Below, one piece after another: positions 1-9,740 of a DNA stretch of 64,000 nucleotides (position 1 is its first letter; each line of letters begins with the position of its first letter). The notes below the pieces were generated by a model. That model searched no databases. It was not told where the DNA came from and saw only the letters and a list, made by a program, of their open reading frames with translations. Source of the stretch: Lytechinus variegatus (Eukaryota; Echinodermata; Echinoidea; Temnopleuroida; Toxopneustidae); assembly GCF_018143015.1 (NCBI RefSeq), contig NC_054746.1, positions 23,202,464 to 23,266,463 on the forward strand, in the 5' to 3' direction. Position numbers and translations under genes: made by a program.

Positions 1-185
1 TAAGCAGACACAGAATTAATCATTCTGGCTAAAGAGTGCTTTCTGTGTGCTAATCTGTTCCTAATATACATATTTCCCTAATTAACTTTTTTGATTGTAT
101 ATGTGCTTGATTTAGTTTCAGAGTTGCTAGTTGTGTTGTTGAGCAAGATTACTAATACATTGCATTTTCTATTTTACATGTACAG

Positions 186-317
186 GAACTGACTACACTG
201 ATGACAGCAAGAATAAAAGTGATTCCTATGCAAACAAATATAATCTACCAAAGTATGAGTATGTTCTGCATCCTCGAACAACTGGTTTCAAATTTATTAT
301 GGATCATTTAAGAAAAC
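186..317 (+). CDS. LCLAT1: LCLAT1 (lysocardiolipin acyltransferase 1), penultimate coding exon
   Basis: A 132-base exon starts after a TACAG acceptor and ends before GTGAGT, entering and leaving in phase 1. It encodes a segment containing YEYVLHPRTTGF followed by KFIMDHLRK, which matches the block of vertebrate LCLAT1/AGPAT8 just downstream of the catalytic acyltransferase core (human YVLHPRTTGFTF, from memory). LCLAT1 is an ER or mitochondria-associated membrane acyltransferase that remodels cardiolipin and phosphatidylinositol acyl chains. The catalytic HX4D motif lies upstream of the window and cannot be checked. The 550-base intron that follows (318-867) shows nothing I recognise. Confidence 0.88.
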
Positions 318-867
318 GTGAGTATTTGAAAAAAAAAACAAATAAACACAGCAACAGCATAAAACAAACAAACTGGAGAGTAATTCACAAAGCAAGTTGA
401 TTATGTATGAAAAAAGAAAGATGCATTACTACAGATATGAATTGATGGTCTGAAACTGAATTTTTATTTGTGCTGTCACAGTACAGCAGTTACAATTTTT
501 ATTTAATTTTTTACACACTTTTTAGATTTACTTGGATATACTCAGTACTCCATTTGTATTTGAACAAGTGCATCTCACCTTTGAAGAGCTTGCTAAATCA
601 AAGCATTTATTTTGTTATCAGTGGTATTGGAGATGAAAATATCAAGACAATTCTTAATTTTCATATGTAATATTACACTTGAAAAGATCCCCCTGTATTT
701 GATGATATGTCACATGTAGAATGTCACTAGAATTTTTCCTTTTTCATGTAATTGAATCATTTTTTCTTCATTGAAAATAGAACTTAAAAATTTATGTTAT
801 AAACTAGCATTGAATAAATCAGATTGATGCAGGAAACGATGTCTGATGACCTTTGACCTTTTGACAG

Positions 868-1367
868 ATGAAGCAGTGGATGCCATCTATGACGTGACAG
901 TGGCCTACCCTGATAGGATACCTGTAGGTGGAGAGATGGATATCTTCAAGGCCAAACTACCCAACGAGGTCCACTACCATGTGAAACGATATGACATCAA
1001 ATCCCTACCTCAAGATACAAACTATGAAGACTGGTGTGTAGAGAGATGGAAGGAGAAGGAGGTCCAACTCATGGAGTATTACACCGGAGACAAGAGGTTC
1101 GTGTCCAGCAGTTCCACCGGGGACGGCGTGGACAGAGGATATGTGTCCGCGATCAGTATCACTCTCTTCCTCGCGTTGGTCTACTGGATCTTCTTCTTGT
1201 GCTTTATTGTGTGTCTGTTGGTGTACACTTCCATTGCATGGTGGCATACCCTAATTGTTGGATTGTTCTTCACAGGTGTGGGGATCTTCTATGGTGGTAT
1301 GGAGAGGCTGATGGTGAATGCTTATAACTGGCATGTGGGACGGACTACACGAGAGAAGTCGTCATAG
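868..1367 (+). CDS. LCLAT1: LCLAT1, terminal coding exon and stop
   Basis: The acceptor TTTTGACAG ends at 867; the exon supplies the last two bases of a split codon, then 166 codons including TAG at 1365-1367. The protein begins EAVDAIYDVTVAYPDRIP, matching human LCLAT1 DAVHDITVAYPHNIP, and continues with HYHVKRYDIKSLP (human HFHVHRYPIDTLP) and a tryptophan-rich WCVERWKEKE block. The C-terminal half, from about base 1141, is strongly hydrophobic with two likely membrane spans, then GGMERL like the human FGGLEI motif. A longer reading frame open from 846 runs through the intron end and is not used, because the splice join restores family homology. Confidence 0.9.
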
Positions 1368-1455
1368 CTCGTTGACTGTATGCCGGGTATCTACAGCCAA
1401 AGAAAAACAGCAGAATGTAATTTCGAAAAAAGCCTTTTCTTTCTGAAGATATGAG

Positions 1456-1461
1456 AATAAA
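1456..1461 (+). promoter_or_regulatory. Candidate polyadenylation signal of LCLAT1
   Basis: A canonical AATAAA lies 89 bases after the LCLAT1 stop codon. The 3' UTR would then end at about 1475-1490, just before a MITE. Transcript ends are not visible in the sequence, so other signals may be used. Confidence 0.45.
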
Positions 1462-1580
1462 TCTATACAAGATATACTCTGTCCTACTTTGGCAAAGGAA
1501 GCAAGTTACATACCAGTCACATTTTAGAGATTGATATTCTACTTGATGTGCTCAAATTCTTGAACTATGCATAACATAAC

Positions 1581-1819
1581 AATTAGGGCTGAGTCAAAGC
1601 TGACGGTCCACCAGTGAGCGACCGATGCCACCAATCACCGATGCAATATCTTCCAGACTGATGCACCACTAAAATAAAGAATACATAAAAATCAGTATCA
1701 CCAAAGACTAAGAATATCAACCACTTTAAGACTTATGGTTCATTGTCTAGATCTATATATGAAACCTTTCACATTATTATTTCTAGTTTAAAAAAAAATG
1801 TAATGACTCAGCCCTAATT
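1581..1819. mobile_element. Small MITE with perfect 16-bp terminal inverted repeats
   Basis: AATTAGGGCTGAGTCA at 1581-1596 is the exact reverse complement of TGACTCAGCCCTAATT at 1804-1819. The 239-bp interior is AT-rich and non-coding. If the ends are GGGCTGAG and CTCAGCCC, the flanking TA would be the target duplication, which suggests a Tc1/mariner-type TA inserter; that family call is inference. Confidence 0.75.
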
Positions 1820-1987
1820 ACAGTAACTTGATTGTGTTCTTGTTCTATGTAATGAAGTACCAACATTTTTCTGTTTGAAGGGAATTGAAATGAATATGAA
1901 TCCGATTCAGTGCATGTTCTAGACATTTGTAAAGTCTCGGGTAACATTGGAAACAATTTTTGAAACGGCTCCCCCCCCTCCGATAAA

Positions 1988-2136
1988 AAAATATGGCGTT
2001 ATGGCATGCACCTGTAATCCAAGCTACATGGAGAAGTTACAATGCAACGCCCAAGTTCGAGGTTCGTGCTCTGGTTCTAATCTTTTTGAAGGTGATGACC
2101 AATCATATCTGATTGATGCATGTCTGTAAAAACTAA
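1988..2136 (+). mobile_element. SINE-like repeat with a 7SL/Alu-domain-like head
   Basis: The segment TGGCATGCACCTGTAATCC followed by AAGCTACATGGAG resembles the 5' Alu domain of SRP 7SL RNA (TGGCGCGTGCCTGTAGTCCCAGCTAC in human), including the conserved TGTAATCC turn. A B-box-like AGTTCGAGGTT follows. The 3' part (2100-2120) carries CAATCATATCTGATTGATGC, found again at 13918-13938, so this is a dispersed repeat and not a unique RNA gene. It may be a 7SL-derived SINE or a decayed 7SL retropseudogene. A 60-codon reading frame across it is incidental. Confidence 0.5.
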
Positions 2137-2308
2137 ATTATGCGCAAAATATGTTAGTAAATTACAGATCTAACCTTTGTCACTTGCTTCCTTTTGCCAT
2201 AACGGGACAGTGCTACATGAAGTGCTGAATAATGAGCATTGGTTAACAGTACTTTCAGATTCTCTTAGTATTCTATATTATCCTGTGCTCCACATCATGC
2301 CAATTATT
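2137..2308. other. Unassigned spacer between two repeats
   Basis: AT-rich sequence with no gene, splice pattern or repeat that I recognise. Confidence 0.5.
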
Positions 2309-3032
2309 GTATCCCCCGAACAGAGTTTGGAGGATACTATGGATTTGGCCTTGTCGCGCCGCGTCCGCCGCCGCAGAGATTTCCTTGTGACCGCTCTATC
2401 AGCTGCATTTCTTCTCCGATCATCTTCAAATTTGGCATGAAGGTCGAGTATGGTATAGCGGAGCCGCCAATCGATTTTGGTGTGGGCGGAGGTCATTTGG
2501 TAAGGTCAAAGGTCATTTTTAGGTCAACATTAAAGTTTACATGCAAGACTCTCTTATGACACCTAACTCTGCAACCGTAAGTCACTTTTCAACCAAACTT
2601 GGGTGGTAGATGGACTTGGAGAACCTGTATGTTATTCTGCAGTCGGAGGTCACATGTTAAGGTCAAAGGTCATTTTCAGGTCAACGTTAAAGTTTACATG
2701 CAAGACTCTTAAGACACCTAACTCCGCAACTGTAAGTCACTTTTCAACCAAACTTGGATGGTAAATGGACTTGGGGGACCTGCATTTAATGCTGCAGTCA
2801 GAGGTCACAGGGTAAGGTCAAAGGCCATTTTCAGGTCAACGTTGAAGTTTACATGCAAGACTCTCTTTCTCCGCAAACATAAGTCACTTTCAACCACATT
2901 TGGATGGTAGATGGGCTTGGGGGACCTGCATGCTAGGGTCATTGTCGCCATGATAATTGTATTTATTTGTCAAATTTCTGTGTGAGCTCTATATATCGCA
3001 ATGACGGATGACGCGGTGGGTTCGGGGGATAC
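2309..3032. mobile_element. Element A: tandem ~157-bp units between 13-bp inverted ends
   Basis: GTATCCCCCGAAC at 2309-2321 is exactly inverted at 3020-3032. Inside are about three tandem units with a period near 157 bp, each carrying AGGTCA-type direct repeats (starting at 2503, 2660 and, with one mismatch, 2816), a stretch beginning CAAGACTCT and a shared GTAAGTCAC. The outer parts near both ends are GC-rich. It looks like a non-autonomous DNA element or an inverted-repeat-flanked satellite; no coding capacity is seen. Confidence 0.7.
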
Positions 3033-3147
3033 ATGTGCTCGGCTGCGCGTCCCGCCGAGCATCTCTAGTTTAAAGTAAGCACAAGTTCTTTCATTAAATT
3101 TTTGGTTCATGGAAATCTTTGACATTTATGAATGTAAAGTGTATAGA

Positions 3148-3495
3148 TTAAACGGGAACTTACCTGAGTTTGAAGTTTGATCTTCATTTTATGAAGTAAC
3201 GGAGAGTCTAGGGATTATGTGAGATACGAGCTACGCATGCGCAAAATCAGTATTGAAAACACTAGTGGAACCAGAGTGAAACTTATGATTAAACAGTGAC
3301 TTACCTACAACTCAATCAATATAGTAAAGACTAATCTTAGCTTTGAAGCAAAGGGAGGGAGGGTAGGGCACATAATCCCTAGACTCTCCGTTACTTCATA
3401 AAATGAAGATCAAACTTCAAACTCAGGTAAGTTCTCGTTTAATGTATACATTTTATCTCGTAACTTCTGGTTACGGGATTCTGTGAGACATTGAA
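3148..3495. repeat. DIRS-like element, 3' terminal and internal repeat block
   Basis: An inverted repeat of about 65-70 bp pairs 3148-3214 with 3368-3440. The adjoining 3448-3495 is an inverted partner of sequence near 9690-9735 at the other end of the element, and 3196-3250 also matches that end. Such inverted terminal repeats plus an internal complementary region are typical of DIRS elements. Confidence 0.6.
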
Positions 3496-3859
3496 AGCCA
3501 CTCTGAGTTCACTAGGAAAACCATAAACATACACATCCACTGTATGATATCTGATGAATGCCTCAAATGTCCTGTAAATTTATTTTTCATTACAAGAACT
3601 TGTGAACATTATCACATTATGTTATAAAATTAAAAACATCAGTAACCCTATAAAAATTGGGTCAGTCCATACCAAGCTTGTTGGAGTTCATTAACTAATG
3701 CCTCTCTGCACATTATCAAGAGTACATGTTACTGTTCTATTGTCCTGATCATTATGTCAAAATTAGAAATGCAAAACTGAAGTCACAAAGGCTTGGCCTC
3801 TCAGCCTCAAGTCTTCTCACATGTCCTAAAAATCATCCTCGATGAAACAAAATTTCCAA

Positions 3860-4820
3860 TAAATCATCAGGCTTCTAACACTGCTTTTTGGAAAGTATCT
3901 ACAAGTGTGTTCTCTATTGGCTTGTGATAGAAAGTACGAAACGTGTTCTCTGATGACCATCCAGCCTTCGACATAATCTCACAAACGGGGACGTGCCTTG
4001 ATTCAGCTGCAGACGTTGAGGCTGCCTGCGTAGAATGAGGCTTGAATTTTGTTGTGTCGATTCCTGACCGGGACAATCCTTCTTCTGAGCTATACACCAC
4101 AATGAGGTTTTTTGTAACTGAGGAAGAGCCGCTTTTCTCTACGTAGTGATTCTGTCTTTGACAAATATTGCTTCAGAGTTTCTACAACACATAGTCGTTT
4201 GTCATGAGGGTACTCCAGTAAACAAATAGTCGCCCCACTGTTGCCTGGTCGACTCTGCTTCAACAATTCTGTTATCACAAAGTTTGCTCGATCTTTCTGC
4301 AAATCTAGCATGTCAATTCTCAAAAGATGAAGTGTTTGGATTCTCTGTGCTGATATCAGGAGTATTAGCAAACAAAGTTTCAAGGTTAAGTCATGCAGGG
4401 AAATGTCAGAATTAACCGGGAGGAAGCGAATGTTGTCTAACACCTTGCCAACATCCCAGATGTCTGAATAACGAGGCCTTGGTGGTTTCAGGTTGAAAAT
4501 TCCCTTCATAAACCTCAATATTATCTGATCATCCTTTATTGATTTCCCTCCTTGCAATAGAGTGAAGCTTCCAATAGCACATTTTGCAGTATTAATGCCA
4601 CTATATCCTACACCATTAGGCATTAGGTTTGTAAGAAAGTCTAAAATCTCACTGACATGTGTCTGCAGCGGATTAGTCGATCTCCTATGACAAAACTGAA
4701 TCCATCGCCTGATGTAAGACATGTACTGCTTCCTTGTAGACTGTCGCCATGAAGCCAAGATGACTGAGCGAGCTCCTTCTGGAATGCCTCTTGCTTTGAG
4801 AGATTCCAAGATAATCTGCA
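3860..4820 (-). pseudogene. DIRS-like tyrosine recombinase region (fossil)
   Basis: Minus-strand pieces read as a tyrosine recombinase: an N-terminal SAM-like part with SWRQSTRKQYMSYIRRW, a central part containing LLILLISAQRIQTLHLL, and a C-terminal part with HSTQAASTS and, further on, FRTFYHKP around the expected tyrosine. In the family this enzyme joins the circular DNA copy into the genome. The region is broken. Confidence 0.75.
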
Positions 4821-4829
4821 AGCGAGCAA

Positions 4830-5530
4830 AAACAGTTTATCACACAGGGGGTGTATTTTCCCCGTTTCCATTTGCATTAGGGTATGCTCACTCTGTGGCA
4901 GAACAATGGGTGTATCAACTAACAATTGTAATAATCTAGGGAACCATGGTTGGGAGGCCCACTTTGGGACAATCAAAATCCCTTCTGCTTTGTCTGCCAC
5001 AATTTTCTGAAGACATTTATTGACTATACAGAATGGGGGGAATGCATATAATTCTAGACCTCCCCAATCCAAGGTGAAGGCATCAATGGCTAGTACCCGG
5101 GGTCTGGTTGCCATGACACATAATTGGGGAGCTGGGTATTCAATCTAGATGCAAAGAGATCAATTTCAGGGTTACCCATCAGTTTACACAATTCGTTAAA
5201 AATTCAGGGATTTAACATCCACTCAGTTTCATCTCTAAAGATTCTGGATCTTTTATCTGCAATTACATTATCTACGCCTGGCAAATGGGCTGCAGTGACC
5301 CAAATATCTCTCACTATACACCACTGCCACAGTAGATGGAAAGCTGCAAGTAACTCCAGGTAATTTATGTTGTTGCCACTTGCAAGGGAATCTGACGTTT
5401 TCCATCTACCTCCACATTGAGTATTGCCATCTGTGGCACCCCAGCCTGAACCACTAGCATCACTACATAACTCAACATCTATTTTCCTTGTACCCAAATG
5501 TTGAATAGCTGATTCAATGTTTTCCACCCA
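4830..5530 (-). pseudogene. DIRS-like RNase H region (fossil)
   Basis: Minus-strand translation shows ELCSDASGSGWGA, the RNase H first-aspartate block, then NYLELLAAFHLLW and a downstream AIDAFTLDWGGLELYAFPPF stretch usual after the RNase H of DIRS and related elements. It lies directly downstream of the reverse transcriptase in the element's sense. The region is broken. Confidence 0.7.
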
Positions 5531-5799
5531 TCAGATCAATTATTTTGATGGGTCAGTTAATGTCATTTGAGCATCATAATTGCCTTTATGTACTTTCAGG
5601 TTAAAGATTTTGTCTCTTTCAAGTGCTATAGTGCATATTTCCTTGCTCACAAGCAGGGAGGATTGCTACAACCTTCCCTATAAAAGAAGCCAGTTGTCTT
5701 ATGGTGATCTTGCTTTTTCTCATCAATTTTTGAGCAAATGCCTTAATCTCGGCTGCTTTCCCATTTGTTGTTGTAACAGTCAAGGTATTCGAGTTTATG

Positions 5800-7700
5800 T
5801 CAAACCCTAAGAAAGTGATTTGCTGACTTGGTTATTTTGGGGTGAATGACAAACCCCAAATTTGACAACATTTCTATTGTGTCATTCACTGCACGCCTCA
5901 CCTGCTCTCTTGATTCTGCTATTATGAGTGTGTCATCAATGTAGGAAACAATAACATGCCCCCTGCTCCTGAACACAGATAGAGGCACCTTGAGCACTTT
6001 TGTAAAAATCCTAGGCCCAGGTGAGAGCCCATTGGGTAGCGCTCTGAATTGAAACAGTTTCCCTTTCCATTGAAACCGCAAGAATATTCTGTACCTGGCA
6101 TCTATTAGGATAGAGAAGTATGCATCCTTTAAGTCAAGTGATGCCATATAACAATTTTTGTCTCACCTGCGAAGCAGAGTGAGACTATAGGCGCCGCTTT
6201 TCCAACGGCGGCGGCGGCGTCAACATCAAATCTTAACCTGAGGTTAAGTTTTTGAAATGACGTCATAACTTAGAAAGTATATGGACCTAGTTAATAAAAC
6301 TTGGCCATAAGGTTAATTAAGTATTACTGAACATCCTATTAGAGTTTCATGTCACATGACCAAGGTCAAAGGTCATTTAGGGTCAATGAACTTAGACCAT
6401 GTTGGAGGAATCAACATCGAAATCTTAACCTGAGGTTAAGTTTTTGAAATTTCATCATAACTTAGAAAATATATGGACCTAGTTCATGAAACTTGGACAT
6501 AAGGTTAATCAAGTATCACTGAACATCCTGCATGAGTTTTACGTCACATGACCAAGGTCAAAGGTCATTTAGGGTCAATGAACTTTGGCCGAATTGGGGA
6601 TATCTGTTGAATTCCCATCATAACTTTGAAAGTTTATGGATCTGATTCATGAAACTTGGACATAATAGTAATCAAGCATCACTGAACATTTTGTGCAAGT
6701 TTCAGGTCTAATGATTAAGGTCAAAGGTTATTTAGGGTCAATGAACTTTGGCCAAATCAGGGGTGTCTGTTGAATTACCATCATAACTTTGAAAGTTTAT
6801 TGGTCTAGTTCATTAAACTTGGACATTAGAGTAATCAAGTATCACTGAACATCCTGTGTGCGTTTCAGGTCACATGACCAAGGTCAAAGGTCAATGAACT
6901 TTCTCTGAATTGGATGTATCTGTTGAATTACCATCATAACTTTGAAAGTTTATGGATCTGATTCATGAAACTTGTACATAAGAGTAATCAAGTATCACTG
7001 AACATCCTGTGCGAGTTTCAGGTCACATGATCAAGGTCAAAGGTCATGTAAGGTCAGTGAACTTTGGCCATGTTGGTTTTTTTTGTTGAATAACCATCAT
7101 ATCTCTGTAAGTTTATTGGTCTAGTTCATAAAAAGTGGACATAAGAGTAACCATGTATCACTGAACATCTTGTGCGAGTTAGAGTAGTATTCAAAGTCAG
7201 CACTGCTGCTATATTGAACCGCGTGATGCAGGTGAGACGGCCAGAGGCATTCCACTTGTTGGTTAAAAGTTGCACTGCAGTTTCAAAGGTATCCATTTTA
7301 AAATGGTGGAAATCCAAATGATCATTAAATTGGGACAAGTTCAGAATCATTCTCCATTTTCCATCCTTTTTCTCCCGCATGAAAATATTGGAAATAAATT
7401 CACCAGGTATGTGGTCACATTTTTCAATTACCTCTTTATTCAAAAGGGTTTGTATCTCTGTTTCTACAGCCAAAATTTCAACAGGAGTCAGTTTGTAAGG
7501 ATGGGGTATGTATATCTGATTGGGTGGCGCTCCTATGAACTCCAATTTATACCCTTTGATAATGTTCAAAATATTTCTATCAGAAGTTGAACTTTCCCAT
7601 TGGCCAAAATGTAAGCTTTCTTGGCCCCCCTGGAAATGGTTGCAATTCAGAGTGCTACTAGATGCATGTTCATTGCTTACCTCATCATCTGTCTTGTTCA
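5800..7700 (-). pseudogene. DIRS-like reverse transcriptase, split by a family B insertion (fossil)
   Basis: The N-terminal part of the RT (KDGKWRMILNLSQFN) lies right of the inserted family B element, and the remaining part (SLDLKDAYFSILID, LPNGLSPGPRIFTKV and the catalytic VSYIDDTLI) lies left of it. The YIDD box and the LPNGL block are typical of DIRS and related RTs. The insertion accounts for about 1.1 kb of the span. Confidence 0.8.
6155..7259 (+). mobile_element. Family B tandem-repeat element, copy B1 (inside the DIRS-like RT)
   Basis: GTCTCACCTGC at 6160-6170 is inverted as GCAGGTGAGAC at 7228-7238. The first 26 bases also fold on themselves (GTCTCAC with GTGAGAC). Between lie five or six diverged tandem units of about 150-190 bp with the words CATCATAACTT, GAAACTTGGACATAA, ATCACTGAACATCCTG and AGGTCAAAGGTCA. 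The 3' end reads CCAGAGGCATTCCACTTGT. Copy B3 is nearly identical, so this insertion is recent relative to its host element. No coding capacity is evident. Confidence 0.85.
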
Positions 7701-7829
7701 AACTGGGTCCTAGTATAAAGGGGGCCTGGACTGCGTAGCTGGTGCCTTGAGTCCTCTCATTCTCTTCTGGCCTCTCATGACTACTCCTCTCCCCCTGCCT
7801 TGCAGGTTGAATGCATGCCCTCTGGTCTG

Positions 7830-9490
7830 CATGCCTAAAAAAGAGGGTGTGAAGGGAGAGTTCTGATTACCACGGCCCCTCCGTCTGTATGCCGGCCTAG
7901 TGAAGTTGCCTGGATATGGAGCAAACCTCTGACCTTGACTTTGTGGAAACCTAGCCTGGTAACAGACACTGCCTTTTGTTGTTCTGTCATATCTTTCACA
8001 ACTTTTCCCAAGTCTTCACCAAAAAGGTGTTTTGTTACCTTCACGTCTGATCGACAGAGTGGTTGGAAGTTTGGATTGAGGTCTGGCTTAATGGACTCCC
8101 TTCGGAACATGTTTATTTCATTGTTAGCATGTGCCAGTAGTGCAATTGCCTCTTCCTGTTCTGGGGTAGTCTTATCCTTCATAAGCTCTGTTACAGCAAT
8201 CATTCCTTTGATTAGGGGCTTTTGGAGTTTCTGAAGCCTCAAATCTTTGGATTTTGTTTTTGCAGGGATATTATCCCAGATTAAGGGGTTAACCTTGGGT
8301 ACTACCAGGTTTGGCACATTCTTGGGTGGAACATACTTGTCCATGAGTACACCCATATTTTCCAGGCCCATGCGCTCTGACAGCATAATGTTCAGACTAT
8401 CTGCTAGTTCTTTATTCACATCTGGTCCCATAGGGGCTTGAGCTTGAAAACGGGCTGCAAAACCCTTTGCCACCATAGGGGTAGCAACAGAATCCCCATC
8501 TTGCCCTGTTGTCATGACTACTTCATCTTCAACTACACTGGGACTAATAGTAGGGGCAGGGTCTACCTGCTCAGCACCAGCTTGAGCAGATGAGAGGGAG
8601 AAAATATATCCATCTTCGCCATAGTCATAAGGATACTCATAATCTGGTACAAAACTCCCTTCCTCGGGGTCCATTCCCTCCATATACTGATCTGAAACTT
8701 GACTTTGGGCCCGTTGCAGAAAGAGTTGCGTTTAAACGCAAGCCAAAAAATCAATTGCAAGTCCCAAATGCGCGCTGTTGATTGGTTGAAAATCAAGTTG
8801 CGCATGATTTTTAGAGTTGCGTTTGATTGCAGCTCTTTCTGCAACGGGGCCCTGAAACTTGACTTTGTGCCCCCTGGGCATTAACATTTACATCCTGTCT
8901 CTCAATCCTGTTGCTACTACTACTAGTATGTGACATGTTGTTACAGAGCTTCTCTAACATAGTATTCTGTTTCTCAAGTGCCCTTTCTAGACTTTGAAAC
9001 CTCTTTTCATTACTTTCATTCACAGAATTGCCCGGGGCCAAGGTTCCTGTAGCTGCAGGAGGGGAAACATCACTTGACTTGCATGATTTACCACCAATAG
9101 CACTAGATTTGGGGTCTTTATTTGGCTTGCTTTTCCCTAGTTTTGGCTTAGCAGGCCCTGCCTTAGCCTCTTGTTGGGCTTGATTGCTCATGTCGTACAT
9201 GTGGGACTGGGTGTGGGAATGGGATTGAGAATCAATCTTATCTTTACTGGAAATACTCAAACCCGATCTGGTTTTTGTTAATTTAGGTATCACAAAGTTT
9301 TCTAGGCCTGAACATCACCAGCGTGCTGGCAAAATTCACATCACTTGTACCAGCCTTGCTTGGTTTCTGAGCCTTATTCGCAGCGTTAGAGGCCAATAAC
9401 GCCGTGCGGATTGACTCGGGTAAAAACACGTCACCGTTAGCCGACTTAATCGACGAGCCTTCACGGGGGCCCTTGTCATCAAAATCAGCC
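7830..9490 (-). pseudogene. DIRS-like gag-type region (fossil)
   Basis: Several minus-strand open stretches upstream of the RT, in the position of the first ORF of DIRS elements, encode low-complexity acidic and Ser/Lys/Pro-rich protein with a middle block (KDLRLQKLQKPLIKGMIAVT) resembling the structural first ORFs of YR retroelements. The assignment rests mainly on position. The region is broken and carries a 145-bp MITE. Confidence 0.55.
8708..8852. mobile_element. 145-bp MITE with 15-bp target duplication
   Basis: The ends GGCCCGTTGCAGAAAGAG and CTCTTTCTGCAACGGGGCC are inverted copies with one base of slippage. The 15-base word TGAAACTTGACTTTG flanks the insert exactly at 8693-8707 and 8853-8867. 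The interior is a partial fold-back with AAACGCAA-type motifs. It sits in the gag-like region of the DIRS-like fossil. Confidence 0.85.
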
Positions 9491-9740
9491 ATAACAGGCT
9501 AAAATGTTACACAAGAAATTATCTTTTGGCTCAGAAAATAGTGATAATTATAAGAAACATTAATAAGTTACACCTACCTCCTGTAGAGTATGGAACTTTC
9601 TAAGAAAAACAAAATTCTACTGATCAAAATGGCTGCCTGTGGTCAGCCGATGCATGAACGTAGGCTCACTGATTTTGCGCAAGCGTAGCTCGTATCTCAC
9701 AGAATCCCGTAGCGAGAAGTTACGAGATAAAATGCTTATT

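Larger units (their letters stand above)
3140..9740 (-). mobile_element. Broken DIRS-like tyrosine-recombinase retroelement (fossil)
   Basis: On the minus strand, from right to left, the segment holds a gag-like region, a reverse transcriptase, an RNase H region and a tyrosine recombinase, with inverted terminal repeats and an internal repeat block instead of LTRs. That order and end structure identify the DIRS order. The copy is broken: coding pieces are interrupted by roughly half a dozen breaks and by two clean insertions, a family B element (6155-7259) and a 145-bp MITE (8708-8852). The insertions must be younger than the element. No methyltransferase domain, present in some DIRS elements, was recognised. 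Confidence 0.8.

Noticed and set aside
846-867. Upstream ATG as the start of a separate 173-codon membrane protein
   Set aside because: The frame continues LCLAT1 homology only from the acceptor at 867/868; the splice join from the previous exon reproduces the family sequence, so the ATG at 846 is intronic.
1947-2129. 60-codon protein over the 7SL-like repeat
   Set aside because: It covers a dispersed SINE-like repeat and shows no protein homology.
3140-9740. LTR retrotransposon or retrovirus as identity of the 3.1-9.7 kb element
   Set aside because: A tyrosine recombinase region, inverted terminal repeats and an internal repeat block replace an integrase and LTRs, so a DIRS-like element fits better.
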